Below, in pieces: positions 8,638 to 16,296 of a stretch of 64,000 bases of DNA. Position numbers and translations under genes: made by a program. Source of the stretch: UBA6170 sp034429975. GTDB taxonomy: Bacteria > Chloroflexota > Anaerolineae > Anaerolineales > Anaerolineaceae. Numbering within the stretch: the stretch's first letter is position 1; each line of letters starts with the position of its first letter. The notes beneath the pieces are model-generated. The model was not told the origin of the DNA. It did not search any database and was given only the letters and a program-made list of their open reading frames with translations. The stretch covers positions 28,498 to 92,497 of the forward strand of contig DAOUFM010000165.1 of NCBI GenBank assembly GCA_034429975.1, in the 5' to 3' direction.

Positions 8638-9056
8638 AACCCCTACCTGAAGATACTCTGGATCAAATTATCGAGACCGCCATTCGCTGTGAACCTATGG
8701 CGGAATTGCCGGTTGATTTCAGCCAACTGTTTTTGGAAAAAACTACCATACCCATAAAACCTAAATTTTCAATCTTCTCATGGGTGGATTTAATAGCCAG
8801 TCTGATCGTTGCTCTGACGATTGGGGTAGCCTTCTTACTGCCGGTTTTAATTCCAAAAGAGTTTTCTCCCGTTTTTCAATGGACGCTCCAATGGGGCGGC
8901 TACCTGTTAATGAAAACAGCCTTTTTCTTACCCGGTCTCATCTTGAAAATTGCAGCTTTTCTATTATCAATAGGGCTTGTAGTCGCCTGTTATCAAGTGG
9001 TTCAGGCAATCTTGAGACACGGTCAGCATAGAAAAAAGATACTCAATTTATTATAG
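8634..9056 (+). CDS. Putative membrane partner (anti-sigma-like) of the ECF sigma factor
   Basis: The 140-residue protein has a soluble N-terminal portion of about 40 residues followed by two or three hydrophobic helices. That is the topology of a membrane-anchored anti-sigma factor, and its ATG overlaps the sigma gene TGA. I see no HxxxCxxC zinc anti-sigma motif, so the function is inferred from position and shape only. A role in holding the sigma factor at the membrane would fit. Confidence 0.6.
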   Translation: MKPLPEDTLDQIIETAIRCEPMAELPVDFSQLFLEKTTIPIKPKFSIFSWVDLIASLIVALTIGVAFLLPVLIPKEFSPVFQWTLQWGGYLLMKTAFFLPGLILKIAAFLLSIGLVVACYQVVQAILRHGQHRKKILNLL

Positions 9057-9078
9057 AAAATGAAAAAAACAACCATTT

Positions 9079-10245
9079 TTATTTAATAAACTCCAGATAA
9101 TTCTTTGGATTAATCACCGAAAAAGCTGCATTTTTATAGGTATTCGTCCATAACGCAGGTGCTGAAATCTTTTCTTTATTCTCGGACCATTTTATTTCAA
9201 AGCCATTTAAAACACCTTCACGGTCTTCAACCAAATCAATTTCATTGCCTTGATAAGTTCTCCAAAAATATGAGTTGGCAAAAATATTCTGATAATTACG
9301 ATACTTCAACCGCTCAACCATGACGAAATTTTCCCACAATTGACCCTGATCATTTCGTAAAGTCAGAGGATTATGTTGCTGAATAATGGCATTCCGAATC
9401 CCATTATCAAAAAAATAATATTTGGAAGTTTTCGTTACTTCATTTCGTAAATTTCGACTAAAACCGCCTAACCGAAAAATAACAAATGTCTTTTCCAATA
9501 GATCCAAATAACGTTGAACCGTATTAATACTGATACCCAATTTGTTTGCCAGTTCATTGTAGGATACTTCGCTGGTTATTTGAAAGGCTAACAGTTGTAA
9601 TAAATTTAACAGGTTTCTCGAATTTCGAATCCTATCAAAAACAAGAATATCTTTTAATAAATAAGAGTTTACCAATTCTTGCAAAATTATTGTTTTTTCT
9701 TGGTTTGTTTTTGCCAGGATGACTTCCGGATAAGAGCCAAAAACTAGATAATCTTCCAATCTTTGCTTCAATTCATAATCGTTTAATTCTAAAGTTAATT
9801 CACATTGGGCAAACGGGAACAGGGTCAATGTTATTTTCCGGCCTGTGAGTGGCTCCCCTACCTGTCCGGATAGTTCAAAGGAAGATGAGCCCGTCGCTAT
9901 TATTTTTAAATCAGGTTTATGATCGACGAGGATCTTTAATCCTGACCCTACCTCTGGGATCTGTTGTGCTTCATCAATCACTAATAATTGGAAATTTTCA
10001 ACAAATTCCAAAATTTTATTAACATCTTTGGAGGATAGTAAAGTTTGTATACGGATATCATCACCAGTAACAAATAAATACTTTAATGAAGTGTCCTTTA
10101 AGAAATTCTTTACCAGTGTGGTTTTTCCAGTCCGGCGAGGTCCATAAATAATCAAGGCTTTTCCTGGAGAAAAATAATTATCAAGAGCAGAAAAGAAACG
10201 CGGTTTATACATAAAGAAATCGTTAATTGAGGTTGCTCTCATCAT
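9079..10245 (-). CDS. AAA+ ATPase with DUF4143-type C-terminal domain
   Basis: The 388-residue protein has a Walker A motif (IIYGPRRTGKTTLV), a Walker B motif (FQLLVIDEAQQIPEVG) and a sensor segment (LKIIATGSSSFEL). A winged-helix-like region (YNELANKLGISINTVQRYLDLLEKTF) and a nuclease-like C-terminal domain (ENFVMVERLKYR, then NEIDLVEDREG...FEIKWS) follow. These features define the widespread, poorly understood DUF4143 ATPases. Two starts are possible: ATG 10245, or ATG 10212, which begins in the usual family position and lies downstream of a plausible -35/-10 pair (TTGCAA-N17-TATGAT). Three 33-bp spaced palindromic repeats sit directly upstream. Its AT content is higher than that of its neighbours, consistent with transfer. 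Confidence 0.88.
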   Translation of the reverse strand: MMRATSINDFFMYKPRFFSALDNYFSPGKALIIYGPRRTGKTTLVKNFLKDTSLKYLFVTGDDIRIQTLLSSKDVNKILEFVENFQLLVIDEAQQIPEVGSGLKILVDHKPDLKIIATGSSSFELSGQVGEPLTGRKITLTLFPFAQCELTLELNDYELKQRLEDYLVFGSYPEVILAKTNQEKTIILQELVNSYLLKDILVFDRIRNSRNLLNLLQLLAFQITSEVSYNELANKLGISINTVQRYLDLLEKTFVIFRLGGFSRNLRNEVTKTSKYYFFDNGIRNAIIQQHNPLTLRNDQGQLWENFVMVERLKYRNYQNIFANSYFWRTYQGNEIDLVEDREGVLNGFEIKWSENKEKISAPALWTNTYKNAAFSVINPKNYLEFIK

Positions 10246-10252
10246 AGCATAA

Positions 10253-10333
10253 ACTGATTAAATTTGCAATAATTTAATCAGTTACAGTGATTAAATTTGC
10301 ATAAATTTAATCAGTTATGGTGATTAAATTTAT
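10253..10333. repeat. 33-bp phased palindromic repeats upstream of the ATPase
   Basis: TGATTAAATTT-type half sites begin at 10255, 10288 and 10321, exactly 33 bp apart. The first two are full palindromes: 10253-10264/10271-10282 with a 6-bp loop, and 10288-10298/10303-10313 with a 4-bp loop. The third is a single half site. They overlap the probable promoter of the ATPase gene and look like an operator array. Confidence 0.8.
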
Positions 10334-10369
10334 GATTTGAATTCTTTTTCATTGATATAACGATAAATT

Positions 10370-11473
10370 TCACTCCCCTTCCATCACGTATTGGGTTAAT
10401 TCGTCCACATCCAGCACATCCAGTCCCAGTTTTTCGATGGTGCGGCCGCGCCGCCAGTAGTCGGTGCCGTGAACAATACACGCCAGGCGAATAATGGCGT
10501 CAATTCCGCGCACTGAAACTCCGAAGCGTTGCCCCAGAGAAGCAATCGGCACCAGGCTCATGGGCACATCCTCAAAGATATAGCGATGATTCAGCATCGG
10601 CGGGGCTTTAATCCCATAATAGCCCGGTTGGTTATGAATAGCTTCCACCAGGGTCTCACCGGTCGCATTGTAGGCCAGCGTGAGCCATTCCATCGCAGTC
10701 CGGGCGCGAATTCCCAGGGCAGAGGCAACTGTCACTCTCTCGCGATCCAACGCTTCCAATACCCGCGCAACCGCCGGAGTTACGCCATTAATATAGAACT
10801 GAAAATCACCATGCGTGGATTCAATCCAACCGGTATTGAGCAAACTGATCGCCGGATGAAAGATGGCGCCCATGTTATTCAGGCCGGTTTGTAAAACATT
10901 CCCTCCATCAATAAATTGAGGGAAAGCTTCATGAATTTTCTCCAAAACACTGGCAGTTCTGGAAGCCGGTAATGCCGCCAATGGAACCGCTTCCTTGATC
11001 CGAAAAATTCGTGCCTGGGCTGGACCATCAGAGCGGGAGGCATAGATAAATGTTTCCGCCTCAGCGATGGTTACATCGGCTTTACAACCATGATCACGAA
11101 TTACTTTGGCGAATTCAAGTGCTCCACAGGTACGCCCCGGGTGCAAGACAATTAATTGACCATCCTGTAAATAAGGAGCACAACCTTCAGCAATATCAGC
11201 ATGGGCGGAAGACGGCACAACCACCATGATCATTTCAGCATCCTGAATAGCTTCCTTCAGGTTGGAGGTTACCCGGTCTAATTTTCCAAAACCACGCAGT
11301 TCATTACTGCCACTTTCCAGGTCGATCCCTTTCAGTTGCCGAATGGCAGTGATATGGCTATCCGTGCGGTTATATAAAGTAACCGGAAAACCCATTAATC
11401 CTAAATGAGCAGCCATTGCACGACCGCCATGACCGGCGCCGATAACAGTGTATTTTGTTTGTTTGTTCATCAT
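10370..11473 (-). CDS. NAD/NADP octopine/nopaline dehydrogenase family protein
   Basis: The 367-residue protein begins with a Rossmann fold (YTVIGAGHGGRAMAAHLGLMGF) and has the opine-dehydrogenase C-terminal helical domain, including NNMGAIFHPAISLLNTGWIE with its conserved histidine. Opine dehydrogenases reductively join an amino acid and a 2-oxo acid using NAD(P)H, in either direction. Its start codon overlaps the stop of the upstream B12-binding gene (ATGATG with an internal TGA), so the two are translationally coupled and probably act in one pathway. The substrate is unknown. Confidence 0.85.
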   Translation of the reverse strand: MMNKQTKYTVIGAGHGGRAMAAHLGLMGFPVTLYNRTDSHITAIRQLKGIDLESGSNELRGFGKLDRVTSNLKEAIQDAEMIMVVVPSSAHADIAEGCAPYLQDGQLIVLHPGRTCGALEFAKVIRDHGCKADVTIAEAETFIYASRSDGPAQARIFRIKEAVPLAALPASRTASVLEKIHEAFPQFIDGGNVLQTGLNNMGAIFHPAISLLNTGWIESTHGDFQFYINGVTPAVARVLEALDRERVTVASALGIRARTAMEWLTLAYNATGETLVEAIHNQPGYYGIKAPPMLNHRYIFEDVPMSLVPIASLGQRFGVSVRGIDAIIRLACIVHGTDYWRRGRTIEKLGLDVLDVDELTQYVMEGE

Positions 11474-13101
11474 CCTATTCCTCGTAACAATGCATTAATT
11501 CGATCTGCCTCAGTTAGATGATTTCCTTCATCATCAATCGCTTCGCAAGCGCCATTCATAATTCTCGTGCGCATCTTTCCGCATGCAAAGCGATTATTTT
11601 TTAATTGAGGAGCGTCCAGAATGCCTTTCAAAACAGCTTCTGTTAATACCCTGGGATTGATCCAGGCATCTTCACCATCCCCCAATCTTCGAATAGCCTC
11701 CAGAGTGACACTTACCTCTGCCACCAAGTGCCGGACGCGCGCCTGTATCCGCGGATCAGCAGTCATATCTGGAGCACCACGGATGGCGTTGTCAATGGCT
11801 CTTTGCGCCAGTTGGCAGGATTCAATCACATCCTCGGCCGTGGCTGCATGATCAGCTTCACTAAACCCGACCACATGCACAATATGAGGTCTCATCGCCA
11901 TTTGCAGGTAAATGCTGGCTGCCAAATGGGCTCGGGCTGCCATGAGATTAACCGGGTAACTCAATAGACCGGTACGAGTCTGACGCCAAATGTGGAAAGT
12001 ATCATCTTCCAAAGGTTGGATAACTTCCAGAATTGCCAGCATCTTCGCCAAATCCATCCGATCAGATAGCCCGGGGGGACTGTTGAACATCAATTGGGCG
12101 ATATAATCGCGCACTCCAAAAGCTTTGGCATTGTAGGCTGATAAATAAGCAGCCGTTATACACACAACATCTGACGCATCCCGCAAGCCCCAATGATGTG
12201 GTTCATTTAACTCAACCGGGATGCCGCGATCAGCATACCAGGCCATCAAGCGTTGATGTTCACGGATAGACCCTTCCAAATCCCAGGGACCTCTGCCATC
12301 CATTTGATTAAACCAGAACAACGGAATGGCACACCAGGCATTATTAATGGTGGCGGTGATAAGTTCCGCCAAACGAATAAAATCATCCGTACCTGAGTAA
12401 GTGCGCATTAAGGGATAATTCCCGGTTCGACTGGCTTGAAAGAGCACAACATAATCCTCAATCGAGCGAACTGGTACGCCGCCGGCTCCTTTTCGCCGCG
12501 AATCCTGGCGCTCAGGGTGAAAAAAGTTCTCCTGGGCATCCTGATCAATTCCCAGAGAAATGACGTCCAATATCTGGCTGGCAGAGATTTCTTGCACCCC
12601 TCTCAGCGTATCTTGCAAAGTGCTCAAGCCAAAGTGATGGCGTAAAAGCGGGTAGGGCTGCTTCCATTGAATTCGATCAATCACTCTGCCAGGAAATAAT
12701 ACCTTTGCAATCATCTCTGAGGCTTCTCCCTTTAAAAAACGAAGGACTTCTGCATCACCTTCTTCTCCGGCAAAAACTTTCTCGAAAAACCCGGTTGCCT
12801 TCGCTTTTTCAGCCACTGGTGAGGTTCCCCCAAAAACGAAGCGCACCCCTTCTTCATGCAACTCATCCGCTGCTTCAGCAAACTCTGCCAGCAAGCGTTC
12901 TCCCGTTTCAGCGGTTAACCGGTAGGAGACGCCTACCAGATCGGCTTTTTCTGTTATTGCCCTGGAGAGAAATTCATCAATGGAAACAGCCGGTCCCAAA
13001 AACACCGTTCGCCAACCGGCTTCTTCAGCCAGACGCAAAAAATTAGTCACCCCTGCAACGTGTACACACTCTCCCAGTGCGCCAGCGATAACCGTTTTCA
13101 A
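11470..13101 (-). CDS. Cobalamin-binding, mutase-like protein
   Basis: The 543-residue protein has an N-terminal B12-binding domain of the base-off/His-on type: E11-x-x-H14-x-x-G17, S59-x-x-L62 and G91-G92, with the family spacing of 41 and 28 residues. Glu replaces the usual Asp of DxHxxG. The remaining 400 residues form a separate barrel-like domain (for example ELNEPHHWGLRDASDVVC and MTADPRIQARVRHLV) that recalls the E subunit of glutamate mutase, but I cannot assign it firmly. It probably carries out a radical B12 rearrangement in the cytoplasm. It is the first gene of a two-gene operon with an opine-type dehydrogenase. Confidence 0.75.
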   Translation of the reverse strand: MKTVIAGALGECVHVAGVTNFLRLAEEAGWRTVFLGPAVSIDEFLSRAITEKADLVGVSYRLTAETGERLLAEFAEAADELHEEGVRFVFGGTSPVAEKAKATGFFEKVFAGEEGDAEVLRFLKGEASEMIAKVLFPGRVIDRIQWKQPYPLLRHHFGLSTLQDTLRGVQEISASQILDVISLGIDQDAQENFFHPERQDSRRKGAGGVPVRSIEDYVVLFQASRTGNYPLMRTYSGTDDFIRLAELITATINNAWCAIPLFWFNQMDGRGPWDLEGSIREHQRLMAWYADRGIPVELNEPHHWGLRDASDVVCITAAYLSAYNAKAFGVRDYIAQLMFNSPPGLSDRMDLAKMLAILEVIQPLEDDTFHIWRQTRTGLLSYPVNLMAARAHLAASIYLQMAMRPHIVHVVGFSEADHAATAEDVIESCQLAQRAIDNAIRGAPDMTADPRIQARVRHLVAEVSVTLEAIRRLGDGEDAWINPRVLTEAVLKGILDAPQLKNNRFACGKMRTRIMNGACEAIDDEGNHLTEADRINALLRGIG

Positions 13102-13410
13102 AGCACCACCTCTTTCAGTAACAGAGTTAGCCGCGATGATACAAAAAGGATTTATTAATTTCGGAATGCCAAGGTATCTACTAAAGAATGGATCCCGATA
13201 AGAGCCATGGTTGGGATGGTCTCCAAACGATCCGGATAATAAGACTATTTAACTATAGCATAATCTGGAATGACAAACAACATACCTATTTTTACTGTCT
13301 GCAAGGTATACTTACAGGTACCTTTCCAGTTCTGAAAGTTTGCTTGACAGTGTTTTTTGACTATGCTACATTAGTTAACAATCACAAAAAATCCCTCAAG
13401 GAGCGTCAAT
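13102..13410. other. Intergenic region upstream of the Roadblock gene
   Basis: This 309-bp divergent region carries a promoter at 13344-13372 and an AAGGAG ribosome binding site at 13398-13403 for the rightward operon. I did not find a clear promoter for the leftward B12/opine operon, nor any RNA structure matching a cobalamin riboswitch. Confidence 0.5.
13344..13372 (+). promoter_or_regulatory. Promoter of the Roadblock-V4R-regulator operon
   Basis: A perfect TTGACA (13344-13349), 17 bp and TACATT (13367-13372) lie 38 bp upstream of the TTG start at 13411. Confidence 0.6.
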
Positions 13411-13782
13411 TTGACAAAATCAAGAACTCAACTCATGGTAGAAAGGCTCAGAGAGCTACAGGCATCTTCGCCGGATATTGAAGCTTCGGCAATCGTCAGT
13501 GTGGATGGATTAACCATCGCATCTGCATTACCGCAAGGGGTGGAGGAAGATCGGGTTTCAGCTATGTCAGCCGCCATGCTTTCCTTGGGCGAGAGAATCG
13601 CCACCGAATTAGGTCGAGGAAATCTCGAACAGGTTTACATCAAAGGGAAACAGGGTTACGTTGTCCTCATGTCTGTGGGAGAAGAAGCTGTATTAACGGC
13701 TCTGGCTCGTGAACAGGCGAAACTTGGCCTCATTTTCCTGGATATGCGTCGTGCAGCAGAAGATCTGACTAAGCTCATCTAA
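13411..13782 (+). CDS. Roadblock/LC7-domain protein (MglB-like)
   Basis: This 123-residue protein is a single Roadblock/LC7 fold (VERLRELQASSPDIEASAIVSVDGL, then GEEAVLTALAREQAKLGLIFLDMRRA). Bacterial members include MglB-type regulators of small Ras-like GTPases and partners of signalling proteins. The start is TTG, chosen because AAGGAG lies seven bases upstream; a later ATG at 13435 has no such site. It heads an operon with a V4R protein and a response regulator. No GTPase gene is adjacent, so its partner is unknown. Confidence 0.88.
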   Translation: MTKSRTQLMVERLRELQASSPDIEASAIVSVDGLTIASALPQGVEEDRVSAMSAAMLSLGERIATELGRGNLEQVYIKGKQGYVVLMSVGEEAVLTALAREQAKLGLIFLDMRRAAEDLTKLI

Positions 13783-13795
13783 GCTCTGACTCGAT

Positions 13796-14428
13796 ATGGA
13801 ACCCATTCCAGTCAGCGGTCTTTATTATCCCAACAAAATTGCCAATATTGCCCTGAAAGCGCTGGAAGAAGTGATGGGAAAGAATGGTGTTAACGCCATT
13901 CTTAATCTTGCGAATCTCAAACATTTAATCGATCACTATCCGCCGTCCAACCTTAATCGTGAATTTGATTTTGCTTATTTTTCTGCCATTTGGGGCGCTC
14001 TTGAGGAAATGTATGGCCCCCGCGGTGGGCGTGGCTTAGCGTTACGGGCTGGTCGCGCGACCTTCGCAGAAGGATTGAAGAACTTTGGCGCTTTGGCAGG
14101 CGCCGGTGATCTGGCTTTTAAGGTGTTACCTTTGCATTTAAAATTAAAAATCGGGCTGCCAGCTATGGCCCGTATTTTTACACAAACCAGTGATCAACTC
14201 TCCACTGTCGAGGAAAAAGAAGATCATTTTACCTATACCATTCACAAATGCCCGGTTTGTTACGGCCGCCATATTGAAAAACCGGGTTGCCATATCGCTA
14301 CCGGATTACTGCAGGAAGGGTTAAAATGGGTATCAGGCGGATATGAGTTCCGCGTCGTTGAAACCAAATGTATCGCAGTTGGCAATGATGTTTGTGAATT
14401 TGAAATTATGAAAGAACCGGTAGGTTAA
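13796..14428 (+). CDS. V4R (4-vinyl reductase) domain protein
   Basis: The 210-residue protein ends with a V4R domain: HKCPVCYGRHIEKPGCHIATGLLQEGLKW followed by FRVVETKCIAVGNDVCEFEI. The conserved cysteines and glycine are in place. V4R domains act as small-molecule (hydrocarbon, heme-precursor or metal) sensing modules in regulators, and also occur in bacteriochlorophyll biosynthesis. The N-terminal 120 residues resemble helical MglB/V4R-associated regions. It lies 13 bp after the Roadblock gene and 3 bp before the response regulator, so the three are one operon. The ligand is unknown. Confidence 0.85.
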   Translation: MEPIPVSGLYYPNKIANIALKALEEVMGKNGVNAILNLANLKHLIDHYPPSNLNREFDFAYFSAIWGALEEMYGPRGGRGLALRAGRATFAEGLKNFGALAGAGDLAFKVLPLHLKLKIGLPAMARIFTQTSDQLSTVEEKEDHFTYTIHKCPVCYGRHIEKPGCHIATGLLQEGLKWVSGGYEFRVVETKCIAVGNDVCEFEIMKEPVG

Positions 14429-14431
14429 AGA

Positions 14432-15286
14432 TTGGTAGTCAGTCAACCCAATGCATCCATTTTGATTATTGATGATGATCAGGAACTCGGGGAAATGCTC
14501 AACTCTTATTTTGAGGTGCAGGGTTACCAGGTATCCACCGTCAATTGGGGTGAGGATGGGTTAAATGCCTGTCAGGAAAAAGTGCCGGATATTGTCCTAT
14601 TGGATATTCGCCTGCCAGATCTGGACGGCTATGAGATTGTTAAACGCCTGAAAAATAACCGCCGTACCCAATCCGTGCCCATCATTTTCCTGACTGAAAA
14701 ACGGCAGCGCGAAGACCGTTTACGCGGCCTTTCCATGCAGGTGGAAGATTACATCACCAAACCCTTCGACATCCAGGAATTGCGCTTGCGTGTAAGAAAT
14801 GTATTAATGCGCTACCGTCGCAGTTCCCTCACCAATGCCATCACAGCCTTGCCAGAAAAGCAGTTGCTGATTGAAACGATTGAAGAGTACCTCCAAAAGG
14901 ATTCATTTGGGCTTATTTTGATCCATCTGAAGAACTTGGACGAATATCGTGATCTGAATGGTTTTATAGCAGCCAATGAAATTCAACGCAATCTCACCAT
15001 CATTCTGAAGGACATATTTTTCACCGGTAATGGTCAGATCCCATATCTGGCTCAATGGGAAAACTCAAATTTTGTCCTGCTGACACCAGCCGATCAAACC
15101 GATGCAATTGAGAAAGAAATTTACCAACAACTTATACCGAAACTGGAAAAAATCTACCCATCCCAGTCAGATGATAAACAACGCATTGATCGGCAATTAG
15201 GGTTCCGTATTTTCAAGAAAATCATTAACCCACAGACCGACAGCCTCCAGAAAATCATTCTGGATCTGGAACGTTTGATTCATTAG
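14432..15286 (+). CDS. Response regulator with receiver domain and GGDEF-like tail
   Basis: The 284-residue protein has an N-terminal receiver domain (ILIIDDDQELGEML; phosphoacceptor Asp58 in VLLDIRLPDLDG; switch Thr in IIFLTEK; Lys in YITKPFD). The C-terminal half has the size and layout of a degenerate GGDEF domain (LTNAITALPEKQLLIETIEEYL in the place of the usual LTGLPNR), but no GGDEF signature, so cyclic-di-GMP synthesis is unlikely. The start is TTG, three bases after the V4R stop. It probably relays the signal of the Roadblock-V4R operon. No histidine kinase is adjacent. Confidence 0.85.
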   Translation: MVVSQPNASILIIDDDQELGEMLNSYFEVQGYQVSTVNWGEDGLNACQEKVPDIVLLDIRLPDLDGYEIVKRLKNNRRTQSVPIIFLTEKRQREDRLRGLSMQVEDYITKPFDIQELRLRVRNVLMRYRRSSLTNAITALPEKQLLIETIEEYLQKDSFGLILIHLKNLDEYRDLNGFIAANEIQRNLTIILKDIFFTGNGQIPYLAQWENSNFVLLTPADQTDAIEKEIYQQLIPKLEKIYPSQSDDKQRIDRQLGFRIFKKIINPQTDSLQKIILDLERLIH

Positions 15287-15293
15287 GTGAAAA

Positions 15294-16013
15294 TTGAAAA
15301 CAACGATTGTAATTCCCACATTCAACGAGGCGGAGAATCTCCCCAAACTTATTCAAACTGTTTTTGAATTACCCGTCGCTGTCAACCTGTTAATCGTTGA
15401 TGATAACAGCCCGGATGGAACCGGTGCCATCGCGGATCAATGGAAAGCTGATTATCCTGAGCGCATCTCGGTTATGCACCGCCAGGGGAAGCAGGGGCTT
15501 GGCAGCGCTTATATTCAGGGGTTTCATCAGGCAATGTCTGAAGGAGCCGATGCAATCGGTCAGATGGATGCCGATTTTTCACACCCTATTGATCGCATTC
15601 CTGTCCTGATGGAACTGTTGAAAACAAACGATTTTGTGATCGGGTCACGCTATGTACCCGGAGGTAAACTGGACGAACAATGGCCTTTCTGGCGCAAAGG
15701 ATTATCGTCTTTTGGTAATTTCTACGCCCGCACAATCCTGGGCATGCAGATCAGAGATGTGACTGGGGGATTCCGGTTGTGGAAGAAGGAAACTCTGGCT
15801 GCCATGCCGCTGGAACGGGTGAAATCGAATGGCTATATTTTCCAGGTAGAGATGGCCTATCTGGCAACTCGTCTGGGCTTTCATTGTGCTGAAACACCGA
15901 TCTATTTTGCAGACCGTCGCTGGGGACAATCGAAGATGTCCTTCCGCATCCAACTGGAAGCCGCTTACCGTACCTGGCTGCTGATAGGGCTGTATCGGGA
16001 TTTGAGGGGGTAG
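15294..16013 (+). CDS. Polyprenol-monophosphomannose synthase-like glycosyltransferase (GT2)
   Basis: The 239-residue protein is a GT-A fold family 2 transferase: VIPTFNEAENLPKLIQ at the N-terminus, LIVDDNSPDGTGAIAD, the metal-binding DADFSHP, and GSRYVPGG. These segments match bacterial dolichol/polyprenol-phosphate mannosyltransferases, which transfer mannose from GDP-mannose to a lipid carrier. No C-terminal membrane domain is present, as in the short Ppm1 class. The start is TTG with AGGTGA upstream. It could supply mannosyl donors for the phosphatidylinositol-mannoside-type lipids suggested by the gene at 51102. A heptanucleotide array follows directly. Confidence 0.88.
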   Translation: MKTTIVIPTFNEAENLPKLIQTVFELPVAVNLLIVDDNSPDGTGAIADQWKADYPERISVMHRQGKQGLGSAYIQGFHQAMSEGADAIGQMDADFSHPIDRIPVLMELLKTNDFVIGSRYVPGGKLDEQWPFWRKGLSSFGNFYARTILGMQIRDVTGGFRLWKKETLAAMPLERVKSNGYIFQVEMAYLATRLGFHCAETPIYFADRRWGQSKMSFRIQLEAAYRTWLLIGLYRDLRG

Positions 16014-16045
16014 GGGGAGGATTTAGTTTTGAGTTTTGAGGGGGT

Positions 16046-16195
16046 AGGATTCAGGATTCAGGATTCAGGATTCAGGATTCAGGTTTCAGGATTCAGGATT
16101 TAGGATTCAGGATTCAGGATTCAGGATTCAGGATTCAGGTTTCAGGCTTCAGGATTCAGGATTCAGGATTCAGGATTTAGGATTTAGGATTCAGG
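16046..16195. repeat. Heptanucleotide tandem array (AGGATTC)n
   Basis: About 21 consecutive copies of the 7-mer AGGATTC, with a few AGGTTTC, AGGATTT and AGGCTTC variants, span about 150 bp. Because seven is not a multiple of three it cannot be a protein repeat, and there are no unique spacers, so it is not a CRISPR. A diverged heptad continuation lies at 16246-16296. Confidence 0.93.
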
Positions 16196-16245
16196 ACGGT
16201 TCACCGTTCGAGATCTGCAAGATTTTTGAGCGTTTTGCTTTCAGC

Positions 16246-16296
16246 GTTGAGCTTTGAGCCTTGAGCTTTTAGCCATCAGCTATCAGCTATCAGCTA
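16246..16296. repeat. Second, diverged heptad array reaching the rsmA stop
   Basis: The sequence reads in seven-base steps as TGAGCTT, TGAGCCT, TGAGCTT, TTAGCCA, then TCAGCTA three times. The TCA at 16290-16292 inside the last of these units is the rsmA stop codon on the opposite strand. Confidence 0.75.

Noticed and set aside
10253..10333. Second CRISPR-like candidate
   Set aside because: Three half sites with no unique spacer sequence; they are palindromes at a promoter.
13102..13410. Cobalamin riboswitch for the B12-binding operon
   Set aside because: No B12-box-like sequence or suitable folding was visible upstream of 13101.
14432..15286. Active diguanylate cyclase
   Set aside because: The C-terminal half lacks GG(D/E)EF and the nucleotide-binding residues.
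16046..16195. Tandem repeats resembling a CRISPR array
   Set aside because: Units are 7 bp, contiguous and without unique spacers; no cas genes are near.
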